From Phytophthora hibernalis (taxonomy: Eukaryota; Oomycota; Peronosporomycetes; Peronosporales; Peronosporaceae): DNA of 64,000 nucleotides. The notes under the pieces are model-generated. The model was not told the origin of the DNA. It searched no databases and was given only the letters and a program-made list of their open reading frames with translations. The first letter of the stretch is position 1, and every line of letters starts with the position of its first letter. Position numbers and translations under genes: made by a program. Below are positions 22,922 to 33,259 of the stretch, in pieces. The stretch covers positions 248,001-312,000 of the forward strand of contig JAAKBF010000260.1 in the NCBI GenBank assembly GCA_012656075.1, given 5' to 3'.

Positions 22922-23296
22922 TGCAAGTCTGCAATTGCACTCCGAGAAGCTGTTTCTTTCGCGTGCGTTGTTGACGTGCACGACAAGTCGACTTGAGAAG
23001 TGATCTTCCTTCCCTTGGAGAGTGCAGGAGTGACCTGCATGTCGCCGTTGACCGCCATTCCAGGGAACCGTAGAGAATAGTGCAAGTACTACTGCTAGTC
23101 CCACCCAGCGGAGAGGCAGGACGCTGCAACCTCGTCGGGTTGTGGCCTGACTGCAATTGAGATGCGAGTCGCTCAAGTCAAGTCTTAGACGACCAACGAG
23201 CATGTGAACGTACGTAGAATTCGGTTGTTGCGTCGCTAGTGACTGCAAGTTCAAGCTACCCAAGCAGCACCGCGTTAAACTCCACCATCTGCCCAG
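22922..23296. other. Spacer between FYVE/START-like gene 8 and the TMEM19-like gene
   Basis: This is an upstream region of 375 bp with an extended open frame but no conserved sequence. No feature is supported. Confidence 0.4.
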
Positions 23297-24211
23297 TCAT
23301 GGGAACAGGAACGTCGCCACGAAGCCGCTGATGGCGGTGGCCACCAGCACGGACACGATGTTGATCTGCTCGTTGCTCAGCCAGTTGGCGCCGCATACGT
23401 GCTCCACGTCCGCGCGCGCGACTGACTCATCGCAGATTTTGCGTGTCGAGCGGTCGAAGTACGTGGCTTGCACCGTCGCGCCGAGCACCGAGTCGAGACC
23501 GGAGCCGAAGAGGCCGGTCACGACGCCCAGCGTGATGACCTGAAGCTGCGCCGTGCCGGACGCCAGACTCGCCGCGTAGTGTAGCGCGCCAATGAACGCG
23601 CCGCCCAAGGCCGACACGGCCAGGCCCAGCGCGGACACGCCGCCGTTGGTGCCCGGCGGTACGCGCCGCAAGGTCGTGATGAGTCTGGGCTCGCTCTTGC
23701 TGAGCACGCCGAGCTCGGACGCCCACGTGTCGGCCGCGCAGCACGCGTAGTGGCCGATGTAGCTGGCAACCAGGTAGCTTTGACCCTGGGCGGTCTGGAA
23801 GTCAGCGCCGCGTCGGCGTCTCCGTACTGCACGACCGAGTAGACGGCCAAGATCGTGGCCAGGAGACTGCACGCCAGCACTTGACGCGCCGAGCGTTGGC
23901 CGCCCGGCTTGTAGTTGGCATCCAATTGCTGCTTGACACTCGCGCGCACCTTGGTGAGCTTGCTGCCGGAGAAGTAAAAGCCGAGGAGCAAGAGGCCTGC
24001 GTCGACCGGTTACCGGTTAGCGGAGACTTTGCCATTATTGACAGGATATTGGCGTCGTACCGAAGCGGTAGCCCGCGGCGAGCGTGAAGAAGCCCACGAA
24101 GCAGGCGGCGGCCGCGCCCGACACGTCCAGCGACTGTTTCTTGAGCCCGCGGCGGCCCAGACCCCCGGCGAGCAGCGCCGCCACCACCACGCGGGACAGC
24201 GGCACGAACAT
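23297..24211 (-). CDS. TMEM19/DUF92-family integral membrane protein
   Basis: The diagnostic DUF92 core is present: CCAADTWASELGVLSKSEPR, TLRRVPPGTNGGVSALGLAV and GLFGSGLDSVLGATVQA. The start at 24211 (MFVPLSRVVVAALLAGGLG) begins with a hydrophobic segment. A 64-nt intron at 23997-24060 (GTACGA...GACGCAG) joins AAGYRFG to LLLLGFYFSGSKLTKVRA, a typical family junction. One frame break near 23802 lies between YGDADAAL and FQTAQGQSYLVASYIGHY and is fixed by one base. Several transmembrane helices are visible. Plant members of this family (VTE6) act as phytyl-phosphate kinases, while animal TMEM19 is uncharacterised; I do not assign an activity here. Confidence 0.8.
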
Positions 24212-24922
24212 CTTTGGCGATTTGACCGCGACGGTTCAGTATACAAAATTCGAGTTGTTCCGGCCGTTACAATGTACCCATCAGCGGCCGAGAACGGCAA
24301 CAATATGCTGCCAAGGCGACTCGCTCCGCGGAATGCAGAGAGGTTGGTTGTATCGTGTCTTGTGCGCAGGCTGCTGCTTGCGAACGAACGCGCTTCAACT
24401 TCGTCTATGATCCGTCGCCGATCTTTGTGCGGAGTCGGCGACGCCATTCCAAACTGGACTCGGTCGATGTCGGTCGAATCACTCGCTCTGCTAACGCTTT
24501 GGACAGCCTCGGCCCACGTAACTCTCGTCATTCTTGATTGCCCAAAGGCTTTAGGCCGTTTCTAGTAGCCTCAAGCATGTCGATGACGCCTTCAATACAT
24601 GTAATGAGATGCCCAAAAGCGAGCTCGCTGTAGTTAACGTGTTCGCGTGCTCGTTCAAGTTGCGTCGACATCCAACGAGCCAGTTCGTCCAGCTTTGTCA
24701 CCGAGAGAAGCCACTTGCATGAGTTATCGCGTCATCTCGTCCAGCACGTTGCCGCGTCTGCGGTTCAACCGCGAGATTTTCAATGCCTGTGGCCGAAGTG
24801 GTGGACAAGTACGAGAACTACCTGTACACGGGGCAAAGGAGTCGTAAGTGACACGCCTTCATTTTCGCTTAAGTACGCCATAAATTCCTCCCTCATTCCA
24901 GAATCTGTCGCCTCCAGGAAAG
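24212..24922. other. Spacer with an exon-like fragment before CRN remnant 1
   Basis: At about 24715-24841 there is a GC-rich, coding-like stretch followed directly by a consensus splice donor (gtaagt at 24843). It is open in more than one frame and I cannot assign it to a family. The last 30 bp before the CRN start at 24923 are shared with the sequence upstream of CRN remnant 2 and contain the initiator-like CTCATTCC. Confidence 0.35.
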
Positions 24923-25030
24923 ATGGTCAAGCTCTTCTGTGCGATCGTTGGTGAGGCGGACAGCGCGTTTGAGGTGGACATCGACGAAGGTGCATCGGTT
25001 TCCGCGTTGAAGGACGCGATCAATAATTAA
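24923..25030 (+). pseudogene. Crinkler (CRN) effector N-terminal remnant 1, truncated
   Basis: The ATG at 24923 opens a 35-codon frame nearly identical to the first 35 residues of CRN remnant 2, the ubiquitin-like start of the CRN secretion/translocation domain. It then passes into AT-rich unrelated DNA and stops at 25030, so the LFLAK motif, the DWL region and the whole C-terminal effector domain are absent. The shared 5' flank shows that the promoter-proximal part was copied together with the coding start. CRN proteins are host-targeted effectors of oomycetes; this copy cannot encode one. Confidence 0.8.
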
Positions 25031-25735
25031 AAAAATTAAAAAGTCAAGTCCAATATACATGAACGTAATGACTGATGCTTTTGGATATTATAACTGGTTT
25101 AAAACCTCCAGCAAGTCATACTCCAAATATCTGAATTAATTAATATTAGGCTTTTTGTACATTAGTATGATATATAAAGTCGATCCTGATACAAGATCCA
25201 AAAGACAAAGTCGCGCAACGAAGCACTCAGAAATTTATCCAGAAATTTATCCAGAAATTTATCCAGAAATTTATCCTGGAAGCGACGAGCTAAATCCTAC
25301 GGATATACCGGTACCCACCAGTCTTTCTTCGGTATCGTACCTAGGCAGCTTGGAGGCCGAGCCCCCATCTATATGATTCGTAGTCAACCGAATCATTAAT
25401 CCCACACAGTGATCATTGCATTTGAATATACTTCGAATCTTGCATATACGTACAATGACGCACGTTGTCTTTTGAGGTTGTATGCCTTGCTATAATACAC
25501 CACGAACACGAACAGATAACTCAGTAAATCTGAAACATGAATGTTAATCTCGGCTCCACCATGCACAGGCTACTCGCCCACCTTGTCGAAGATCTGCGCC
25601 TGGCTAGAGACACCTTCACCGAATCATTGCTCATCTATCACGTCAACTAGCCACGCTGGTAGTGGCACCCGACACCAAACGTCGCTCTTTGTACTGCGCA
25701 GATACAGCTAATACGGTACCATTGAACGCTTCTCC
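25031..25735. other. AT-rich interval with a 12-bp tandem repeat
   Basis: The AT-rich sequence downstream of CRN remnant 1 has a four-copy 12-bp repeat (25229-25276) and no recognisable gene. Confidence 0.45.
25229..25276. repeat. Tandem repeat, 4 x 12 bp (cagaaatttatc)
   Basis: There are four perfect consecutive copies. Twelve bases keep the reading frame, and in an overlapping plus-strand frame they would encode a repeated E-I-Y-P unit, but that frame has no other support. Confidence 0.9.
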
Positions 25736-26137
25736 ATGGTTGGCCCCAGTCTGCTCATTATGCTGGTGCTTCACCTGCTGCGCAGCGTCTCGTGCAGGAG
25801 CGCAATGGCGCGCCGATTAAACCACCAGCACCTTGCGGGCGTGCAGATCACTGGCAAGATCGTGGACGTCGTTGGCATCAGCCGGACGGGTTGCGGCATC
25901 GTGAACACGACCCACACACTTGGTCCCCAGGTCGTCGTCTTCGACCCCAATCTGAACAACAAGGCAGCAGAACTCATGAACGTCAAGTGTGTCACCTTGT
26001 ACAAGCTGTACGAGAACGAGCGGCATCAGTACCTTCCACTCGTCGCTCACGATGCGTCCGCGCGGCATGTTCGGAGACGACGCGCTGGACAAGCTCAGAT
26101 CCGGACGGCGTGTCGGTGGCCATCTTGTTTGGAATAG
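25736..26137 (+). pseudogene. Decayed D-2-hydroxyacid dehydrogenase-like fragment
   Basis: The plus-strand frame contains ITGKIVDVVGISRTGCGIV, then LGPQVVVFDPNLNNKAAEL and MNVKCVTLYKLYENERHQYL. This follows the order of the NAD-binding domain of D-lactate dehydrogenase-type enzymes (GKTVGVIGTGKIG, a xVxxFDP strand, then a VxYVxLxELL segment). The glycine-rich loop is damaged (GISRTG instead of GTGKIG) and neither the N-terminal nor the catalytic C-terminal part is recognisable. I read it as an old gene fragment in the transposon-rich island. Identification is by motif order only and is uncertain. Confidence 0.45.
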
Positions 26138-26148
26138 GTGAATACGGA

Positions 26149-26220
26149 TTTCAGCCAATGAATGGCTCAAGCTCCGTTTGGTAAAACGGTGATGTAAACA
26201 CGGACTTTGAATAAACTACC
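26149..26220 (+). repeat. Dispersed repeat copy 1
   Basis: This segment (starting tttcagccaatgaatggctc) recurs in the same orientation at 32684-32768, with small insertions and deletions. The two copies bracket the piggyBac-like, Gag and MULE debris. The element type is not recognised. Confidence 0.7.
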
Positions 26221-26267
26221 TTGAGAATATTCTGGCGAGTGGTGCATCGCGAGAAAGATGGGGCAAC

Positions 26268-26695
26268 TCAAATTAAGTCCATCTGCGTTCGGACGAAACA
26301 GAGGGAAAATCTGGGGTTGGTAGGCAGACACTTCCTGCTTCGGGGGACCACCACCAGCACGTGAACAGGACCCAGTCCAACAGCTTCTTCTTCATCACTC
26401 ACTTTGCCTAGTTGACCACTTGCCAGCCCAACGGCTCGCAGCTTCGACCCAGGATATTGTAGGCCTTTGTAGTCACGAATGTCACTCACACCGGAGCTTC
26501 AAGTTGCGTCAGCCACGCGCCGCGGCCTTTGTCTTTCTTTGCCAGGAAGAGTTGCAGGTCCTTGGCGTCGCACGTAATAGTCACCAGATTCTTCTTGATC
26601 GCCTTCTTCAACGCGGAAACCGATGCACCTTCGTCGATGTCCACCTCAAACGCGCTGCCCGCCTCACCAACGATCGCACAGAAGAGCTTGACCAT
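26268..26695 (-). pseudogene. Crinkler (CRN) effector N-terminal remnant 2
   Basis: The ATG at 26695 starts a 69-residue frame with the ubiquitin-like CRN N-terminus and the LFLAK translocation motif at about residue 50. The frame ends near 26486; the DWL region continues in a different frame and reaches the HVLVVVP motif that marks the junction to variable C-terminal domains. Only about 25 unrelated residues follow before the stop at 26268, so no C-terminal effector domain remains. The initiator-like TCATTCC lies just upstream of the ATG. The break could be a base-loss error like others here, but the missing C-terminal domain is a real truncation. Confidence 0.85.
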
Positions 26696-26865
26696 CTTTC
26701 CTCGAGGCGGCAGATCCTGGAATGAGGAGGGGAGAATCAATTATGAAGTATTATGTGATATTTTACGACCATTATTCATCGTCCAAAGGTTGATCGCTGT
26801 TTTTCATGAGGGTGTTTGGCCGGTAACAGTCAGGAATGATACTATGTATACTCTCTAATCTTTAA

Positions 26866-28689
26866 CCCTTTCGCAACCATGGGGCAAAATGCCCCCTTTC
26901 AATCGATTACGGTACTACTCCCTCGTAGAAATATTACAACAGCAAATTTGAAAGGAGACAAAGTGCCCCTTTCCATTTGCCCACGGTTCTACGCTAGGTA
27001 GACTTTTGATTGGATACAAATTAGATGAATATTTCGGGTATCCAAAATATTTCGTTGTAGGTATTATACTTCATAAGATCGGAAGTAACTTACAGTTTGT
27101 TCGAGTTTTGCGTTTGACGCAGTTTCAATAACAACGTAGCTTAAACCACTCACTCTCGGATGTATCGCATGTGCAATGATATAAAACTCATGCAAAGTAG
27201 AATTTACGTCCTCAATCAAGCACCAGTTCCAACTGTAATCTAGCAGAACGTGGCCGACAGTCGCAAAGGATGTTCGAGACATAAATGATGTACACAGCAG
27301 TTGAACTGTTAGTTTGGGAGTCAGCGGCACCCAGGATTATCTCTTTTCATACGCACTGGAGTAGACAATACCCCAGCTGCTCTGTTTCATCTCGCGTGGC
27401 AGGTACTTTATCGTCGCAAGATGAGCAGCACAAACCTTTAATAGCCTAGAGCTTATGGAGTTCTACATTTCTAAATTGTCCTCAAGTTAAGCGTCTTAGA
27501 TGAGTATCTAACTTGTGCATTCATACCGGAGTATGGGATTATTTGGGAGTGGTGGAACGATGGAAATCGCGTCATTGACGCTCTCGATGCAACCCGTGCA
27601 AATGATTTGAATATTGTTTGTAGCATACTGAGCAAAGAATATACTGTAACAATTAAAACAAAGCACAAGAATGACAACTTTTTGTGGTTAACCTCAAATC
27701 GTCGCTTGGTGATCTTTTAAATTTTTATACATGGCCGCGATGTGACGATCTCTCGGTACCAACATGCTCAGGGTATCCATTCGACCTCTTTCTCTCCGTC
27801 GCTTCGGTAGTGACACCTCGAAGCAAGCGCAGCTTAGCTGGCGCGCTTGCTGAATCGACCAATAGGACAAGAACGCTTCGGCAGAGAGTACCAGTTTCTA
27901 ACCATGAACAGGGTGAAGCCAAGGTTGACAACTCCACGTTTTTCAAGGCCGTCTGGAGAGAGCAGCTCCTTCACGTTTTTCTTGGGCCGGCTAGTTGGAC
28001 AACAAAGCCAGTCAACATTTACATTTATAAGCGCACCAACAAATAAATATAATACAACAACGGCATGAATATCTTCTGTACTCTGTTGTGTTCTCACAAA
28101 GTGTTTAGCATCCCTCATCCTACGCAACCCCGGCATATACACAGCACGGTAGCGCCCTCCCCCGTCAACGTGCACGGGCAGACGTACCAGCGTGCACGCC
28201 TGCCGCGTCGAACCACATCCGGTTTACATGTACGACTGCCTTGTCGGACAGCAGGATCACGTCCAGCTCTGCCACCTGCTGCATCACCACCACCACCATT
28301 AGCGTCGGCGCCGACATCAACAAGCACGCGCAAACGTACCAGCGTGCACGATTGCCGCGTCGACAACAGCAGGATTACGTCTGGCTCCGTCTCCTGCAGT
28401 ATCACAGCAAACACTAGCGTCAGCGACCCCATTAACGTTCGCGCGTAAACTTACCTTGCGCGCATTTTTTAGTGGTGGTGGGGGAGCGGTCATTTTGTAT
28501 CTTGAATATTTCATTATGTTTTTCACTCTAGCAACTTGTTTTGACAATTTTCCAAAGCATTCTTTGAAGGCCTATGATTGGCAGAGAAAATGAAAAGAGT
28601 CAAAATACCTCCTTTCACAGGCCGGTTTTGTGTTATAATTCAAGAAAGTCGACGAAGGGGGCATTTTGCCCCCAGCGGTCGCGAAAGGG
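26866..28689. mobile_element. Decayed piggyBac-like DNA transposon, TTAA-bounded
   Basis: The ends are inverted repeats of about 36 bp: the left starts CCCTTTCGC with a GGGCAAAATGCCCC-type core, and the right ends in the reverse complement (GGGGGCATTTTGCCCCC, then GCGAAAGGG). Both ends abut TTAA (26862-26865 and 28690-28693), the target duplication used by piggyBac transposases, and termini starting CCC are typical. The 1.8-kb interior has no complete transposase. A minus-strand fragment around 27834-28175 (GFTLFMVRNWYSLPK) resembles the piggyBac transposase motif with an Asp-Asn-Tyr/Trp core, but the Asp is replaced and the frame is broken. The element is therefore non-autonomous or dead. 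Confidence 0.75.
28182..28440. repeat. Imperfect duplication inside the piggyBac-like element
   Basis: The segment starting acgtaccagcgtgcacg at 28182 recurs at 28334 (152 bp later) with internal deletions. Both copies contain cagcaggat-acgtc and a trailing attagcgtcggc-like block. Confidence 0.65.
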
Positions 28690-28981
28690 TTAAAGTATTA
28701 ATATATTTTTGAAACTAATATAATAGTACTATTTATGTGATCATGATTTTGACAATTGTAAAAAATACCTCGCAGACGGTAGCAAATCAGCAAATCCTGA
28801 TAAACAGACATCAATCTATCTCACTGAAGAGCTATGATTGATTGATATTCTTTGCCAACCATATGGCCAACAGCACGGAGAACCAGTATGGCAACAGAAA
28901 CAAAAACCTCCCCTCGGACCAAGGTTTCCGGTCACTTAAAATTCTCGCCGTAAATACCAAGCGCATAGCCTCTAGCTAGAG

Positions 28982-30097
28982 ACGGACGGCGGCGGCTCGC
29001 TGACACTGGATACGACGGAGATCCGAGGCGCGGGTAACACCCCGCTGGGTACGAGTGAAGGTGCTGGCCTTGGTAGCACGGGCACTGGCGGCGATGCGTT
29101 GAGTGGTCAAGCTGGAAGCGGACACGATCCGACTGGCAACACTGGCGGCAATCAAGGTGCAGGCCGCACGCGCTTGAGCGGAGACGCCGGGTCGGGCAGC
29201 GACACCGGTGGCGCTGGAAGCGGCGGCCAGGATGATGACGGCGGCAGCGGCGTACAGGCTCATGTTCAACTTGTTAGCCCCGGCGGCGGACTTGACGGGC
29301 GCTGGACGTGCGCGCGGACGGGGCTAGGCTAAGTGCCACCTCCTCCACCGCCACCGCAACATACAAACACGAATACGGGAAATGGCGGTGGTACGGCGCA
29401 GGACGAAGCGCCACGACGCCAATGGGTTGTCCATGAGCGGGCGAAGTCGCTGAAAGTGGCGAATTTCAAGGGGCTTGACGACGCAATTCCTGTGACGATG
29501 TGGTTGAAGACAGTGAGAGCAGAGGTTCGCCGGCAGGCAGTGACCATGGGCGTCGACTGGACGAACGCGCAGCTGTATCACGAGGTTGCTGCGCATCTGG
29601 ACGGAGAAGAGCAACGTTGGTACGCGACTCTGATGGAGACGGTTGCGCCGGGCGTCGAGAGCATCGAGACATTGACTTACATGTTGCGGGCGAAGTACAT
29701 GATGAGACGTACGACCCCGGAGGTTGTCGACCTTCTCAACGCGTGTCGCCAGATGCGTGGGGAGCGACGGCTGGAGTACGCACAGTCTCTGCGAGAAATA
29801 GTAGAGCAAGGCGACATCAGTGAAAAATGGTTAGTGAGCGCGTTCCTCAAGGGTATGAGCAACTCGATGGGGGCGACGCACGTACGTGGACACCGGCCGA
29901 GGAACTTGGACGAAGCGGTGAATGAGGCCATCCCGCAGATCGGTGACTACGGTGAGGGCTACGGCGTCGGACTGGAGGCGGTCTCGAGCGCGTGGGATGC
30001 GCGCGAGGCGCCGAAGCGCAGAGGTTTGGCGACGGCAGCAGCAGATCAGGAGCAGTCGGGGCTTCGAGGAAATAAGGCGAATGTGGCGTCGGGGTAA
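28982..30097 (+). pseudogene. LTR-retrotransposon Gag fragment
   Basis: From about 29333 a 254-residue frame encodes a Gag-like capsid region: KVANFKGLDDAIPVTMWLKT, DWTNAQLYHEVAAHLDGEEQ, then a helix-rich block with YMLRAKYMMRRTTPEV and VSAFLKGMSNSMGATHV. The Gly/Ser/Asp-rich frame immediately upstream (from about 28982) is out of frame by one step and probably belongs to the same Gag. No zinc knuckle, protease or LTR follows; unrelated sequence begins right after the stop. The type is likely Ty3/Gypsy-like, by the Gag fold pattern only. Confidence 0.6.
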
Positions 30098-30177
30098 CTT
30101 GACACGCCTACTTGACACGCTGCAAAAGGACTCCCCCAACAATGTATTCTCCTGGCTTGATATCTTTCTCAGGATCT

Positions 30178-32596
30178 TTAACTTCGGCTGTCGGCTGTGC
30201 ACCTAGAAGCATTATGATCAGTGCTGTTACAGATGCTGCAGTGATAGTCATCACGCTGTCCCGGTACGTTGCCTCTTATTTCGTCAGCGTAAAAGGCTTG
30301 CAGGGGTGTCGTATGAAATATTGACACGTTATGCGCTGGGGCGTCACTCAGACTGAGGTTGCCGTGATACTCTCCGTTACTCCGGATTCGTTTTTGTCTC
30401 TTGGCTTTATCAGAGCGCGACCGCAGCATTGACGGCTTTCTCCCGGCTTGTCGATACAGCGGTGCAGGACGTACGTGATGCTCATGTTCCAAGTCGTTTT
30501 CCAGGATAATCGAATACTTATTTGTTGAAATGTCGTCTCGTACGTGTTTACAGTGTACGCAGGAAAGAATAAAGACTCTGTGCGGGGTCTAACAATTTCG
30601 TGCTCTGTAACGATGTGATGGTTAGCAGCAAGAAGGTGTCGGCAAGGGATTAATAGGTGCTCACGGACCCGACAGCGTGTGCAAGTTTTGCGGCCAAGTG
30701 GACTTCAAACACGCGTGCAGCACAAGTTGTATACACGCCTACTATTCCATGAAAGGTGGGTGGGTATTGCTCCGTAATTGTTAGCTGCGCATTTGGATGC
30801 ACAAACACAGTTTGATGTGACCTTCTTTTTTGTTCAATGTCGTAAAGTTCTTTGGCGTACGGAGTAACATTATTTCTGCTGAGACGCCAAGTACGAGCTT
30901 GGTCACGTTTGCTACGCAAGGTTTTGATGCTTTCCAGGCAGAAGATCTCAAGGGCGGCTTTTGCGGAAAGCTGTCACGTAGACCTGCCAACAGTATTGCA
31001 TTGTTTTGGCCTTCGACAGCACTTGTTGTCTTGACCCCAAACAACGGCATAGGATCTCCGTACGACGGAATGTTAACCCACTCTTGTTGAAGCCATTCAA
31101 CCTCAGAAATCGATAAAATGAAATTCCCTAGCAACGTCCAACTGGTAGGATGGATACCTTTCAAGTAATCGTTCACGTATTCCTCGTCTGCGGTGCCTTC
31201 ATTGACCGGCTTTGGTAAAGCATCACGAATCTCGTCTAGGACAGTTTCGAAATGAATTCGAGTCGCTGCTTTTTGTAGCTTCTGCACAACGTCGAGCGAT
31301 TTTGCTTCTCCGACTCGTTTAACCCTTTTGTTGCCCATACATTTTCTATTTGAAAAGATGCTTACTTAACCCCAGTGAGCCCAGTCATAGGATAAATTAA
31401 AGGATGAAAAGTTTGTTGCATTCTCTTCGCAACATTTAGATAAATACGAGATTTCATGGCCATTGCCACAAAGGCCTGCCTTAGTTCTTACCGGAGTGGC
31501 ACCAATTAGGTGTCCTTCAACGGCCATGAGGACACAATATTGATCTCAAATTTGTTCCATATAACATATTATCTGGCCATGTTTATCCTACCGGATAGGA
31601 CAAAAACACGTGTTTGATTTGAATTGAGTATGGGGTCAGCGACGACGGCTATTTTTAGATGCTGGTAGAAGAAACAGATATGTCATAGGAGACAACTGAC
31701 CACTTCTGGCTCCCTCAAACCTCTCCTTACAAACCCCAAGTTATTTTTCATCCTACCGCTCGTTTCGTAGGATAAAACGCGTTGTGTACGCCACGTCAAA
31801 AACCATTTTACCCTTTTTCGTAGGATAAATTTCACTGGGGTTAAATAAGATAAAATTGTAAAACGATGCATAATGCCTCGTTTTGCAATTACTTTCCGGT
31901 GACTATATTCTAAGTTTTCTGAAACACGGGAATCAGTAAGTGCTGGTTCTCGATTACCTTTCCAAACGATAAAAAGCAACGATAAAATCGACCGCACGTA
32001 TCGACCTGACAGCAAACCCGAGATCCAGGTTTTTCAGCAAAAGCCCTCAACCAACTTGCAATTGTTTTGTAGGCGGTTTGAGATATCTGTCGCTGCGCTG
32101 CTTTGGCCTCGGCAATTGCCTTGTATACCGTGGCTTGTATGTCAGCTACATCAACTCCATCAACCCTTCGAACCGATTCCACTACGCGTTTACGTGCACA
32201 GCTCAGACCGTCTACCATGGCGGCTTTGAAGCCCTTTGTCTTCTTTAACTGTCGTGCTGAACACGAACCTAAACTCGAGCATATATCGGAGTGGGTTAGA
32301 CAAAGCTCGCTTACAAACCACGACGACGGAGGTATATGGCTTAGTCTTGAAGCTTTGTCAGATTTGGGCTCCGGCCGGAAAGATAATATCACAACCCAAG
32401 GACACTCATCGTCCGTACAGACCCATGTCTTTCTAGATCCACTCTGCTTGACCCTTTTAGACAGACGGACGGACTTGTTCTCATTGAGTGCATAATCTTT
32501 CAGAAACTTGGACCAAGCTGACAAACGGGGAAAGCTGTCGTGTAGTCGAATGGAGCTTCTACCATGTTCGGTCAAGTCGACCGTGGGAGAACTCAT
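30178..32596 (-). mobile_element. Degenerate Mutator-like element (MULE) transposase
   Basis: Three minus-strand blocks lie in transposase order. Block 1 (32596 to 31910) contains a DNA-binding region with WVCTDDECPWVVILS and SELCLTHSDICSS, reaching the start of the DDE domain (CGRFYRCFLSFGKVIENQ). Block 2 (31338 to 30781) contains the region after the catalytic core (DYLKGIHPTSWTLLGN, then LFGVKTTSAVEGQN). Block 3 (30492 to 30178) contains a C-terminal CX2CX4HX4C knuckle (CSICNSTDHNASRC). The DDE core between blocks 1 and 2 is missing or disrupted where a TTAA-bounded MITE is inserted. I could not find convincing terminal inverted repeats. The element is dead. Confidence 0.65.
31370..31840. 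mobile_element. 471-bp TTAA-bounded MITE nested in the MULE
   Basis: The ends are a perfect inverted repeat (CCCCAGTGA ... TCACTGGGG) flanked by TTAA on both sides (31366-31369 and 31841-31844), as expected for a piggyBac-type insertion. The interior has several TAGGATAAA motifs and no coding capacity. It lies exactly between two blocks of MULE transposase and is therefore younger than the MULE. Its termini differ from those of the 26866-28689 element, so a different transposase subfamily is implied. Confidence 0.75.
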
Positions 32597-32683
32597 TCCC
32601 CTGCGATGCACAATGCAAAATGAGTTCAATTTGCTTGCAGCTCTATTTTTAAGAGATCCTAGGGCAGAAACCACCTTGCCTAT

Positions 32684-32768
32684 TTTCAGCCAATGAATGG
32701 CTCGAGCTCCAAACACGGACTGTTTGGTAAAAGGGTGATGCAAACACGGACTCTTTGAATAAACTACC
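32684..32768 (+). repeat. Dispersed repeat copy 2
   Basis: This is the direct-orientation partner of 26149-26220. Compared with that copy it carries about 13 extra bases containing a second cacggact motif. Confidence 0.7.
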
Positions 32769-33259
32769 TATTCTCAACTGCCGGAAGTTTTTGCCAGATC
32801 TGCCAAAAGGTTTGTTCGTGCTTGTGTCTTTGCGGGTGTTGTGGTGTTTCCTAACGTCTTGATAACAGCCTGTGTGTTCAAAGTGCAGCGTCTTGTCATC
32901 GATGCAACCGAGAATGTGGCTATTCGGCCATTCAACTTTTGCATCGGCTGCACGCTGACTGCACGAATCTACTCGCCGTTGCAAGTACGCGCTGAAGAGT
33001 TAACCCAGCGCACCCGCAGGTAGGTGAAGAACTACCGGTAGGAGCTGGCGCAAGTATGAACCGTGAAGATGTCGATGGATATGAACTGATGAAGCGAGCA
33101 CTTAAATCTTCCAGCGGACAAATGTCCTTCTTGAGCTACGTTGCTCAGGATACATTTTCATTCAGCAATCGATCTTGAGCGCTTTCTGTCTCGAAATGCG
33201 CATGATCTAAGCAGTTAATATACTACACTATCTCATCCTCTGCGGGTGGTTTCTTACGC
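32769..33259. other. Spacer right of the transposon island
   Basis: This is the downstream side of FYVE/START-like gene 9. No feature is supported. Confidence 0.45.

Noticed and set aside
25155..25376. Short plus-strand ORF with an E-I-Y-P repeat
   Set aside because: The coding look comes only from the 12-bp tandem repeat; the rest is AT-rich with no conservation.
28115..28432. Gly/Asp-rich minus-strand frame within the piggyBac-like element as a gene
   Set aside because: It derives from a duplicated, low-complexity segment, has no domain and is not continuous with transposase-like fragments.
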